Origin: Anniella stebbinsi
Lineage: Eukaryota; Chordata; Lepidosauria; Squamata; Anniellidae
Direction of reading: 5' to 3'
Length of the DNA: 64,000 bases
Assembly (NCBI GenBank): GCA_029215795.1
Contig: JARDYH010000001.1
Span: 228,001,654-228,065,653, forward strand
Position numbers and translations under genes: made by a program. The notes below the pieces were generated by a model. The model made no database searches and was not told the DNA's origin. It saw only the letters and a list, made by a program, of their open reading frames with translations. Positions 46,247 to 57,045 of this stretch are shown in pieces. Positions within the stretch are counted from its first letter, which is position 1. Each line of letters starts with the position of its first letter.

Positions 46247-48061
46247 TAGGGATGTGCACTGGATCGGACCCGATCCACGATCCGACTCCGGTCCAGTGGG
46301 AAATCGGATAAATTATCCGATTTCCGATCCCGCAGCTGGATCGGCCGATCCAATCCGAACCGGTCCGAAAAAGCTCCGAACCGGTTCGGCGGATCGGCGG
46401 ATCGGCGGGCGCCCACTGGCGCCCACCGCCGCTTCCATTGGCGGGCGCCAGCGGGCGCCCGCCGATGAAAGTGGACAGCGGGGGGGGGGAGGAGGGGGGC
46501 ACTTACCTTCTCGGCCCGGTGGCTCCCGTCCGGCGCCGGCGCCTACTACTACTAGCAGGCTCCGCGGCCTGCTCTAGGGTGGCGCGCCGGGTGATGTCAT
46601 CACCCGGCGCGCTACTCTAGAGCAGGCCGCGGAGCCTGCTGGAAGTAGTAGGCGCCGGCGCCGGACGGGAGCCGCCGGGCCGGAAAGGTAAGGAGGGGGT
46701 GCGTGGAGGGGAGGAGGGGGCGCGCGGAGGGGGGAGGGGGGCCCTTACCTTTCCGGCCCGGCGGCTCCCGTCCGGCGCCGGCGCCTACTACTCCCAGCAG
46801 GCTCCGCGGCCTGCTCTAGGATGGCGCGCCGGGTGATGTCATCACCCGGCGCGCTACTCTAGAGCAGGCCGCGGAGCCTGCTGGAAGTAGTAGGCGCCGG
46901 CGCCGGACGGGAGCCGCCGGGCCGGAAAGGTAAGGAGGGGGTGCGTGGAGGGGAGGAGGGGGCGCGCGGAGGGGGGAGGGGGGCCCTTACCTGCCCGGCC
47001 CGGCGGCTCCCGTCCGGCGCCGGCGCCTACTACTCCCAGCAGGCTCCGCGGCCTGCTCTATTATGGCGCGCCGGGTGATGTCATCACCCGGCGCGCTACT
47101 CGAGAGCAGGCCGCGGAGCCTGCTGGAAGTAGTAGGCGCCGGCGCCGGACGGGAGCCGCCGGGCCGGAAAGGTAAGGAGGGGGTGCGTGGAGGGGAGGAG
47201 GGGGCGCGCGGAGGGGGGAGGGGGGAGGGGGGCCCTTACCTGCCCGGCCCGGCGGCTCCCGTCCGGCGCCGGCGCCTACTACTCCCAGCAGGCTCCGCGG
47301 CCTGCTCTATTATGGCGCGCCGGGTGATGTCATCACCCGGCGCGCTACTCGAGAGCAGGCCGCGGAGCCTGCTGGAAGTAGTAGGCGCCGGCGCCGGACG
47401 GGAGCCGCCGGGCCGGAAAGGTAAGGAGGGGGTGCGTGGAGGGGAGGAGGGGGCGCGCGGAGGGGGGAGGGGGGAGGGGGGCCCTTACCTGCCCGGCCCG
47501 GCGGCTCCCGTCCGGCGCCGGCGCCTACTACTCCCAGCAGGCTCCGCGGCCTGCTCTAGGATGGCGCGCCGGGTGATGTCATCACCCGGCGCGCTACTCG
47601 AGAGTAGGCCGCGGAGCCCGCTGGTAGTAGCCGCCGGCGTCGGACGGGCCGAGAAGGTAAGCAGTGGCGGGGAAGGGGGCTTACCCCCCCCGGAGCCGTC
47701 CGCTTCTATCCGCTGGCGCCCGCGGGCGCCAGCGGATGGAAGCGGGCGGCCCCAGGGGGGGTAGGGAGCGCGGGGCAGGGGGTTTACCTGCCGGGGCCGT
47801 CCACAGCGGACGGCCCCGGGGGGGGAGGGAGTTAGGCCCCCCCTTACCCACCCGCCGCCATTTTTTCCTCATAGACTTGCATTGCAATGCAAGTCTATGG
47901 GGAAAAAAATGGCGGCCGATCCAAAAATGTACGATTTTTGGGTCGGGATCGGACTCGATCCGGTCCGGGGGGCCTCCGATTTTGTCTGAACCGGTCCGGG
48001 ACAAAATTGGAGGTCCCGATCCGGGTCCCGATCCGATCCGGGGGGTCCGTGCACACCCCTA
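46247..48061. mobile_element. Family C hAT element, full length 1815 bp, with palindromic array
   Basis: Both ends intact: TAGGGATGTGCACTGGATC and ..GTCCGTGCACACCCCTA. Exact 8-bp target duplication CTTTAGAC (46239-46246 and 48062-48069), fitting nTnnnnAn. Left subterminal DNA has an inverted GGAAATCGGATAA / TTATCCGATTTCC pair. The middle is the five-unit array; the right part has a 64-bp hairpin (47854-47917) with GCCGCCATTTT and AAAATGGCGGCC at its two shoulders, then GATC-rich DNA. No transposase. The most complete copy. Confidence 0.95.
46510..47650. repeat. Five tandem palindromic units of 242-249 bp, GC-rich
   Basis: TGATGTCATCACCCGG recurs at 46592, 46834, 47076, 47325 and 47574 (spacings 242, 242, 249, 249). 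Units have the same architecture as at 5760-6995 but in reverse orientation. Units 3 and 4 share CTCTATTATGGCGCGCC and a one-block longer GGGGGGA spacer, showing recent unit duplication. A 233-codon frame at 47063-47764 crosses the units and repeats with them; it is not a gene. Confidence 0.93.
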
Positions 48062-48323
48062 CTTTAGACTCTTAGATTTCAGACTTTAAACTTGAACTTG
48101 CAAATCATTTTATTCCTTTACTTTCTGAAGTTAGAATATTTTCTCACTGGTCCATCCCCTTTCCTGCCCAGCCCATGGCGACCAATCAGTGGTTGCCATA
48201 GACTGTGGCAGGCCTCCCATAAGCTCCGGAGCAAGAGTGACAGACGGCAAATGCCGTCGTCGCCTTGCTCCAAGCTAAAGCAGTTGGGGTAAATGCCCAA
48301 CTTTTTTAGAGCGGAGCTTTGGG

Positions 48324-48406
48324 GCTTTTCCCCGCAGTAGCTTCAGAGTGGAGGCAGCATCATGTAATCCACCTGCCGCCACTCCAAAGCTACTGCGGGG
48401 AAAAGT
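48324..48406. repeat. Strong hairpin within an unclassified repeat
   Basis: CTTTTCCCCGCAGTAGCTTC pairs with AAGCTACTGCGGGGAAAAG across a 14-base loop region; the stem continues through GAGTGGAGGCAGCA / TGCCGCCACTCC. About 33 bp of stem. The surrounding 48160-48425 segment resembles family S in style (GGGGTAAATGCCCAAC). Confidence 0.75.
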
Positions 48407-48539
48407 GCCCATCTAGAGATACCCTTAGTCTTATTTCTAAAGATGGGAGCTGGAATCATTTCTAAACTTGATGTTGTCTTACAACCAAATTTGATTAACC
48501 AAGGTGCGATTGGATAGCTCCTTCAGAGCTCTGACTGAG

Positions 48540-49175
48540 ACCTCCATCGCACCTAATCCACCACCTGGTTTGCCTCACTTTTATTTTTAACTCTGAGGCA
48601 AAAGCGTATCAAGCTTATGATCCCTTTCACCTGAATAGCTGCTCTTTCACTCCTAAGGTCCTTTGCTCCATTGCTCTTTCGCTCCACTCCACTCCACCCC
48701 TCCCCTTCTCTTTCTCCTTCCAGTCAGGTCCTGGCAGGTGAGCACTTCAACCAGACTGTCTTTCTCCCGGGCAAAAATGGAAGAACCTTTAGTCTGGCTT
48801 TTTGGGGGCATTGAGGGAGTACAATGCTGTCTCTGCAGAGGTTCTGGTGTTGTATGATTTTAAAAAACGCTTTGGAGCCTGGGATGCAAGGTTGGGGTTT
48901 TATATTCAGGCTTGGAGCTGGCTGTTGGGAGAGATTGCTTTTCCCTGCCAGGACCTGATGCAATCCATTCAAGCCCCCATTTCTTTAAAACTACATGGAG
49001 TCTTAGAGTGTATTAAACGCGCTTCGAGAAAATAACACAGACTTTTAATGTTCCAGGAAAGGCTGGAGAAGAGGCGGGGTATCAGCAGGACAGGAATGGC
49101 ATCATGTGAGTACCGTGCTGCAAATCGACACACCAGGCATGGTGAGAATGCAGTAAATTGCTGGTGTGATGGAGG
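48540..49175 (-). mobile_element. Family B TIR element, copy 2 (inverted)
   Basis: Left ACCTCCATCGCACC, right GGTGTGATGGAGG. Aligns end to end with the complement of 1125-1768, including TATAAAA (complement near 48897-48903) and CAGGTCCTGGCAG blocks. The copies differ by small indels and substitutions, many at CpG. Confidence 0.7.
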
Positions 49176-49260
49176 CCTGAAACCCAGAGCAAATTCACCA
49201 TCCCACTGACATTGGAGCCATGGGCCTCCACTGGTGGTCAGCCAGCCCTGCTGCATTTGT

Positions 49261-49261
<1 letters not shown>

Positions 49262-49290
<29 letters not shown>
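49262..49290. repeat. (GT)n microsatellite
   Basis: About 14 pure GT units. Confidence 0.95.
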
Positions 49291-49294
<4 letters not shown>

Positions 49295-50635
49295 CTTGCT
49301 CATTCTGCTGAGTGAAGCCCTGGGCAGCTACTCCAACGTTCTGCCCTGACAGCAAACAACACCACAGGGAGCAATCTCAACGTGGGCCCCACATGATGGC
49401 CTTCCCATGTGCTTATCCTATATTTAAGTAGTTCTATATGTCTAATTAAGAGAGAAAGAACAACAGCAACAACTGCTCCTCAGCTATCCTGTCCTTAGTC
49501 TATTTAGACAGATTTAGCTAATTTGGGCAACTGGTGTTGCTAAGCAACCAAACTACTCTTCTTACTCCTAGCACCCAGCAATACTTTTCTTGAGGCAGAT
49601 GTTGAAATCCTTCATCTCTTTTCCTCCCTTATTAAATCACAGAAATCTTTCCTGATTTATGAAATCATCCCACTGATTACAGAAAACTAAACCAGAATTT
49701 TCCTGATTGAGTAGGCAGAGGTCATCTATGCAAAAACTACAGCTGCCTTTCTTGGCTAAAGAGCATATACATTTCTTGCTGTATGACAACGAACAAATGA
49801 ACATTTCACACGTCTGATGGTTATGCATACTTGTCAACCACACTGCACAGCAGGCTGGTAGCCAGGGGTGGGTTGGGGCACGGCTTGCCCCCTCCCCAAA
49901 TTTTCTCTGCCCCTTAATTTTTTTTTATAAACAAATAATTAAAGAACAGTTTACAGTTTTGCCTTTAAAAGGCCAACAAACAAGGTGAACTGCCTCCTAC
50001 TTTTTTGGCAGCCCTCCCGGGACTTTTAGGTTGGCTATTGATCTGGTCTGCTAAACAGCTATATTTGCTTCCATCTCAGATTCATTGTTCCTGAATGAAC
50101 TTTTGGAAGAAATTATATTAGAAACAAATTCACACGTGCCATTTCTCCTATGGTTGTTAACACTGATTCCCCCCTCCTTGTTTTTTCCTAGTAATCTTTT
50201 TAACAGGGCAATTCTCACATCCATGTTTATCCCTTGTATGAAATAATACCTCGGGGGGAGGGGGGTGTCTTGCAACCACCATGTTGTGTGTGATAATAGC
50301 AAGCCTGAAGCCCTGTGAATAATAATGGAGAAGATGGGTTCCCTTCCCCCCCCCCCCACAAACACACATATCCCCCTGGATCTATCCTGAAACATCAAGC
50401 AATTGAATAAACAAATAATGGGAAAACAAAGCTGGTGGCACTAATGTAAGGTCAAGAGGGATGGTGCAGGTGGCCTTTAGACAGGGATGCTCAACCCATG
50501 GACCAGGATGCCATATGTGGCCCCACAGGTCTTAATTGTATCCCCCCCAAGGGTGCCCTGCCCCACCCCTCTCTGCCAAGGGAAAGCTTTCTCTCCACTC
50601 TCTTTCCCAGAGATTCTCATACAGACCACTCTTTC

Positions 50636-50636
<1 letters not shown>

Positions 50637-50680
<44 letters not shown>
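50637..50680. repeat. (CTG)14 microsatellite
   Basis: A pure 44-bp CTG tract. Two open frames read through it as poly-Leu or poly-Ala, but neither shows further coding evidence. Confidence 0.95.
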
Positions 50681-50682
<2 letters not shown>

Positions 50683-50884
50683 TACCAGTGAGTGATTTGT
50701 ATTAGGATCACTGAGCTGTGTGTGTGTGTGTACAGGAAGATGTAAAGTGGCACAACAGCAAAGTGTTAAGGAAGCTGTGGATCCACTATGGAAGCAGTTA
50801 GTCTTAATTTTTTTAAAAAAATAAGGATGACAGATAGACTAATAACAGAGTAATTTCAAAATATATTGAGAGCTAAACATTTCA

Positions 50885-50909
50885 GGTGTGTGTGTGTGTG
50901 TGTGTGTGT
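50885..50909. repeat. (GT)12 microsatellite
   Basis: Pure GT tract. Confidence 0.95.
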
Positions 50910-52053
50910 TGCACTACAGTTCTTCAGCCAGATTGTCTTGAGACTTCAAGTGTCCATTACAAGAACTTCTAGACTTTTGTTAAGTATGAAAAGACAATGG
51001 ACTTTCTTTTGTTCACCTGGGAAGTGGCATTCTAGGGTGGCCCAAGGTTTTGGATCCTTGAACTCAGTGAGTCCTCCTTGAGTCCTGCATGATTCCCCTG
51101 TCGTAAGTTTTCCCTTTGTAAGTTTTGCTGGCAATCTAACTGTATTTTGGAGCTCCTCACTAGGTGCTCATTTCTGCACTTTTGAACCCCAAAACTAAGG
51201 TGAGTACAGAAGAGGTCATGCTCGACTAAACTCATCTGACTTGACCCTGGACTCCTTGCTTTGAGTGCTCTTCTTCTGCACTCCCACTTCCAGTGGACAC
51301 CACCTCCTTTTACCTCGCTTTTGGATTTTACCAGGTGCTAAGGTTCCTTGCTCTCCTTCCATATGTTTCAGACAGAGCAAAAGGAAGTAAAGGTATAACT
51401 CTCTCCCCCTCCCACCCTCTCTGACTCATTCACTCACTTGTTCCTTCATTCCTGACAACCTTCCAATTCCTACTGCAATTCCCCTCCTTTCTCTCTGGAA
51501 GCCAAAGCAATCACAGCACCACCTTTTATGCAGCATCGGTTCTTCACACACATACATACATACATGCATGTGTGCGTGCACACACAAACACACCCACCCA
51601 CCCTTCTCTAGGACAACCTCCCAGAGTTAACTATTATATTGCTGTTTCATTATACTTTCTGAATAAAGCTCCATTTCTGGAAAAGTTCTGATCTCGTCTC
51701 TGTTGCTTCATAAGTACTTTATGAGGGCACTCCATTACCTTGACTAAACAATCAAAGTTACACATATTGCGCTCCTGTATATTTGGGGAAAGTACTAGTT
51801 TCTGGACCGGTACTAATAGACAGTTAGTCAGACAGATGCCTTTTCTCTGGCAAAATAGAGCCGGAATCTCAGTGGGAAATTGTTCCTCTTGCACATTGGA
51901 GCTACATTCCCCACAGTCAGGGGGTAGATATGCATGATAGTTTTACTTCTGTGAAAGCATGCATGATGCCAATTTGGATCAGGACCATTGCCCTCCAGGG
52001 GTAGGCAAGGGTTAAACGTCCCCCCTACCTTCCTCCCCCCAAAACACACACAT

Positions 52054-52243
52054 TGACCCTGTTCAGACAACATGCTAACCTACGGTTCTTAAGCATTTTG
52101 AACTAAACATTATGGCTTAGCATGTCATCTGAACCATTTCTAGCCATGGTGGCTACAACCACGATTTAAACATGCTCACTAACCATTTGCTGCAAAAGGA
52201 TTAGCGGCCTAACTATGGCTTATCATGTTGTCTGAACAGCCCT
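52054..52243. mobile_element. Family G MITE
   Basis: GACCCTGTTCAGACAACATG at the left and CATGTTGTCTGAACAGCCCTA at the right (inverted). The arms also share CTAACCTACGG / CTATGGCTTA and an internal GCTTAGCATG. It resembles family F in its GACAACA core but differs in sequence. Non-coding. Confidence 0.75.
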
Positions 52244-53354
52244 ACTTGGGGTGGGGGAGAGAGAGACGTCCCAACTGGAACAAATGGAGGCTTCCCCCCT
52301 TTTTTATTCCCCTTCTCATGCAGGTGGTGGGGAGGAATTTTAGGAGAAATTGATGGGAGAAGTTCAATGCCCCCTTCAGGAGCTCCATGGTTTCCATCTG
52401 AATCAGGATGAAGTTAAACTATTGCACATAGCTGCACTATGCATGATTAGGGAAATGTTAGTTTTTTCCTCATTCATGTTCTGGAAGGACCTATTCTCCG
52501 GACATGAAAATGTACACTATAGACATATATAGAGCCATGGTTCATGAGCAACAGCAATAATACCCACACCCACAAAATCCAGTATTAGACTAATGAACAT
52601 GTTGAAGATTAAAAGTCATTTGAGGGGGGAGCGAGTGTTGATTCAATTATCATTAACTGCAGCATTGGCAGATGACATCAATGTAAGAGTATTGTATTTT
52701 ATGATGTTTAATAATAAATCATGAATTTTAAATGTAACAGATAACTGCAATGTCCCATCGGATTGACATTCATTCAAAGATTTTAATTTTTGCTACTAAG
52801 CCGGGAAACTAGAATTCAATGGTAACACTAACAATCTATTCCTTTTCAGCCACCAACAACAGCATCTTTCCAACAGAATAGCTTTTATCTAAGCACATAT
52901 TTAATATCCGATACTCTAAATAGTTATCTGCAATGCAGATAACAAAGCATTTGTATGCAAAGCTGAAATGTTATTATCTCCTTCCTCCTTCATAGGAACT
53001 TTGATCTTATCTCCCCACATACTGAGCTATGGCAAAAAAATATTTTAGGAGAAGCATTTGGCAGAAAGACCAGTTTCAAAGGAATGGTCCTCAGACATAA
53101 CTTGAGTATTTATCAGATATAAAGGTGAAGTGTACTTCCATTTTTAACTTGGGTGTATATGTACCTCAGCTATCAGATGTCTGGGAACCACTGAACTAAC
53201 CAATGGTTTAGTTTCTAAAGACTTTTCAGTATTTTCCATTTTGACACAGGGCGATGTCTTAGTGAAGGCACTGGGCCCATTCCCCACCAGAGAGAGTGGC
53301 AGGAGAAACCAAGCTGACAAGAAAGGAAGCTTGGATACCAGCCTCGAAGGCTGC
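52244..53354. other. Unique-looking AT-rich DNA
   Basis: No repeats recognised from about 52560 to 53150. Low CpG and homopolymer-poor; see the palindrome at 52923. Confidence 0.45.
52923..52962. promoter_or_regulatory. Inverted GATA motifs plus octamer-like motif
   Basis: GTTATCTGCAATGCAGATAAC (52923-52943) is palindromic except at its centre and contains AGATAA motifs on both strands. Immediately after comes AACAAAG and CATTTGTATGCAAAG (52948-52962), which includes the ATGCAAA octamer half. The surrounding DNA lacks repeats. Candidate enhancer core; could be chance. Confidence 0.3.
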
Positions 53355-53495
53355 CATTCTCAACCTGGTGCTCTTCAGATATTTTGGACAGTAATTCCCA
53401 GAATTCCTGACCATTAGACATGCTGATGGGGGCTGATGGAAGTTGAAGTCCAAAACATTTGGACGGAATCAGCTTGGGGAAGGCTGACCTAAGGT
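53355..53495. repeat. Family P palindromic relic
   Basis: TCTCAACCTGGTGCTCTTCA, AGTAATTCCCAGAATTCCTG, then GGGGCTGATGGAAGTTGAAG and CAGCTTGGGGAAGG. Confidence 0.6.
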
Positions 53496-53663
53496 TACAG
53501 CAGCAACTGAAGATGTGTAGTGTTGTGAAATCAATGTGGCCATGCCAAACTAAACTCTTTATTTACAGCCAATAGGCCAGACATCAGCGAATAAAATAAA
53601 AACAGGTACATACATATATTTGTCATAAAAGGGGAAAAAGATATCTAAAATCTATAAAAAAAA

Positions 53664-54840
53664 CTAGCTATTAAATATTTGAGTTCTACAAACCATTATG
53701 CAGTGTACAAATTTTGCCACTTGCAAAGTAAGTTTCTTGTCCTTACCCCGCAATAAAGTGCTTACCAAAGTTTTCTGTCCATTCGTACCTAGTTCTTGTA
53801 TTATTGGGCCCATCATAGAGTTTCTTATCTCTTTGTAGAAGATACAATCTAGCAGCATGTGTTCAACTGTTTCTACATCCAGATCATTACATAAGCAACG
53901 TCTGGCTTCTAATGGGATTTTCTTGTATCTCCCTTCCGTCAACTTGGAGGGAAGAACATTGAGTCTGCTAGTGTGAAAGCTCTCCTGTACTTAGACACAG
54001 ATAGCCAGCTCAAATAAAGCATTCCGTTTCTGCCATTATACTCGGTTAGGCCCAATGAAAAGGGAGAGCATGGGCCACGGGCTTTTGTCAGCTGTTCTTG
54101 AAAATCAATACCAAGTCTCCTTTGCCCTATCGTCCGTTTAGCAATATCTGGGTCTGTGAACAGTAAATGAGGTAAGGAATGTCCCAACGATTTAACCTTC
54201 TGTACTATTGCTTTAGTCCACGGTGATATATAGGAATCTAATAGGGCCTGGGAAATCAGGGAACCTGAAGCCAAGCCGTGATATAATCTAAACCAGTAAT
54301 ATACTGTGTGTTTCCAGGCCAAGTTGTTCAGTGAGGGCAAGCCACCCTCTAGAGCAAGAGTAGCCCCAGATACACATCTGGGGACTGCAAATAGCAGTCG
54401 TAAATAGGTTGTTTGAATGCTCTCAGGTGCTCCTTTGGCCAAATGGAACCAAATTGGGGCTCCAAAGAGAATCTGAGATACCAATTTAGACTTGAAAACT
54501 CTGATGGCTGCAGGTAAAAAATTGCTGTCGTTATAGAGAAAAAAGCGGCAGAGGGGCCCCATTGTTTTTTCTGCCTTGTTTTTAATATATTTATTATGTT
54601 CCTGCCATTTAAGATTCTCCTGGAAAATGAACCCTAGATATTTATAAGAGTTGACCTGGTTGATGTTGTGACCACCCATAGACCACTTAAATCTAACTTT
54701 TTTCTTTGCAAAGACTAGAACCTTGGACTTTTGGTAATTGATAATTAAGTCATTATTGGTACAGTAATCGGCAAAACCATTAAGAAGTCTCCTTAGCCCC
54801 AAACGAGTCTGTGCTAACAAGACCGCATTGTCCGTGTAGA
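53664..54840 (-). pseudogene. LINE ORF2: RT thumb and C-terminal domain
   Basis: Follows a frameshift after the RT palm. The catalytic box, normally YADD, reads YTDN (complement of about 54827-54838), then AVLLAQTRLG and a long C-terminal region with NSYKYLGFIFQENLKW. The stop at 53939 is followed in another frame by CLCNDLDVETVEHMLLDC (about 53850-53905), the C..C..H..C zinc-knuckle-like motif of Jockey/I-type ORF2 ends. Two breaks in all. Confidence 0.85.
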
Positions 54841-55871
54841 AGTATATGGACTTTTGATTGACCGATTCTAGGGAGGTGGGATTGCAATGTTGACAGTGAA
54901 GAGGGGAGATCAGCTAGGAACAGGTTAAACAGGGATGGCGCAAGAACGCAACCCTGCCTAACGCCCTGGGAGATAGTAAATTCACTGGAAAAGTGGCCTT
55001 GTTTACTGCAGTGAACCTGTGCTGTGGTGTTATGATACAATGACTGTATTAGAAATAACAGTCTGCTGTCAATATGAAGCTGATACAACTTCCCCCATAA
55101 TCGGGTATGGGATATAGAATCAAAAGCAGACTTAAGATCTATAAAAGCACAGTATAATTTGGTTCCTTTTGTTGCAGTATATTTAAGGGCCAGATGATGT
55201 AAAACCAAACAGTGATCATTGGTTGAACTCCCGGCTTGAAATCCAATTTGTTCCTGTCCCAAAATGTTATTATCATTAATCCAATTGCTGAGTTTAACAT
55301 TCAAAAAGCTAGCATAAATCTTGCCAACAATAGACAGCAGGCTGATAGGTCTGTAATTACACGGATCATTTCTCTGACCCTTTTTATAGATTGGAATCAC
55401 CAATGCCTTCTGCCAAGCTGTGGGGATTTGCCCTGTTTTATTAATTGTTGTAAAAAGAGAGGCTAGTATCGGTGCCCAGCGACCTGGGTTATTTTTTAAC
55501 AGTTCTGGAATGATTCCATCTGGGCCAGGAGCTTTGCCCACCTTTAATTTTATTAGTAGGTCTTCTATAAGGCAAGGGTCTACATCTGGCCAGGTGGGAA
55601 AATCCGACCTTAGCACAGGGACAAGATCAGGCGTCGGAACTTCATTCTGTATTGCTCTAAAGTGTTGTTCCCAAGCATCAGCAGATATGAAACTCCCGAC
55701 ATTGCCAGATTTAGCTCTAGTTATCCCTGATACTATTTCCCAAAAGGTTCTAGTATTATTAAGAGATGAGGCTCCAATCAAATGGTGCCAAATCTCATGA
55801 TCAGCCTCATACTTTTTCTGGCGTAACAGTTTCTTATAGGTTCTCTTTAATTTAAAATAGGAAGCTGGAAT
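54780..55871 (-). pseudogene. LINE ORF2: reverse transcriptase domain
   Basis: In order: KAPGPDGIIPELLKN (near 55539-55495), VIPIYKKGQRNDPCNYRPIS, LGQEQIGFQAGSSTNDHCLV, AFIDLKSAFDSISHTRLW (first catalytic Asp present) and SQGVRQGCVLAPSLFNLFLA. The frame then shifts near 54850-54890 before the second catalytic box. It lies in the same frame as the endonuclease part, separated only by a TGA at 55872-55874. Confidence 0.88.
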
Positions 55872-57045
55872 TCATTGTTCGTTATTTTTATGATAGGTAC
55901 AATACACAGCATTGAGCTCTCTTCTAACTTTTATACATTCACTATCGACCCATTTTTTGTTTGAAACCCTATGCTCTTTGAAATTGTTGGCATTATTTTG
56001 TAGAGCAGAGGTTATAACTTCGATTGGAGCATCATATGCACCTATAGCTGCTTCAGGGGACTGAAAGTCGTAAATCCGCTTAACAAGATTAAGATAGACA
56101 TCCGATACGAACAACTGTTCAAGAATATTGGCAGACTTTGATGACCATCTTAATCTTTTAGAGTTGACTTTTAGGTGGTCACTAGTTAAAAGTGAGCAGC
56201 GAGCTTCAAGGTGGATAGAACCGGGGACTGACATAGCAAGCTCTAATGGGCGATGATCGCTTTCCATGCGATTGGCTACCAGAAAGCTTCTAACAATGTT
56301 TCTCTTAAATTTCTGGACTATTATATAATCAATCACACTTGAACCTTTGTTGGAGGCAAAGGTGAATTCTCCCCATCTATCATTGTCCATAGAGCCATTT
56401 AGGATGCGAAGATCATTCCTGGCAATCATCTGAAGAAGACATTGCCCAGCATAGTTAGTAATGCGATCTTTGGAGTGTTGTGAGCTCCCTCTGGGCAGCA
56501 CTAAACTTGCCTCAGAGTCTTTATTTGCTGTCGGTGGAGCAGTCATATACGAGCCAGTCCTTGCATTTAGGTCCCCTCCCAAGATTAAATAAGCTGAGGG
56601 GAATTTGGCTATAGACTCCACGATGAAGCATTCAGCTTTCATCCAAAGTTCCCGAGTTAATTCTTTATGCAATGATGGTGTAAAATATGCATTGAATAGT
56701 ATAAAAGTCAGCTTAGGGGAGCTCATTTCTAGAATCAGAGCCTGGATCGAAGAATCATGGCTCGGCAATTTGGTTATTTTGACATTGAGCAACAGTGAGA
56801 CTAATACTGTCAAACCCTGTTGATTCCTGCCCTTTCCTTTAGATGGGAGCGCAGGAAGACTAAGAGAAGTGAAACCATCGACATATATTTCATCACAGCA
56901 CCATGTCTCTTGAAGTAAAACTATGTCAAACTTCCCTAGGTACTCATGGAAGCTGGAGTCACCATTTTTTTCGCCCCACCCAGCAATGTTCCATGAAAGA
57001 AGCTTTAGATTGGTAAATGTTTTAGGGCCAGTCAGTCAGTCTATT
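55872..57045 (-). pseudogene. LINE ORF2: APE-type endonuclease domain
   Basis: The frame is open from about 57045 without a clear ATG. Catalytic motifs in order: LLSWNIAGW (56984-57005), LLQETW (56900-56918), LGGDLNARTG (56553-56582), SVIDYIIV (56318-56342), ESDHRPL (56244-56265). All expected APE signature residues (N, E, D/N, D, SDH) are visible, so this domain may be intact at the residue level. A single in-frame TGA at 55872 separates it from the RT. Confidence 0.88.

Larger units (their letters stand above)
49176..52053. other. No gene; microsatellites only
   Basis: Besides the listed microsatellites there is an ACAT/ACAC-rich stretch at 51546-51602. 49855-49930 and 50480-50540 look like old dispersed repeats (GCCAGGGGTGGG; GGATGCTCAACCCATGGACC). 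No coding signal. Confidence 0.4.

Noticed and set aside
47063..47764. 233-codon plus-strand open frame
   Set aside because: It repeats with the palindromic array, is Arg/Gly/Pro-rich and has similar frames on both strands. It reflects GC-rich DNA without stops, not a protein.
50487..50705. Poly-Leu or poly-Ala protein over the CTG repeat
   Set aside because: No conserved sequence either side and several frames are open. A simple repeat is enough.
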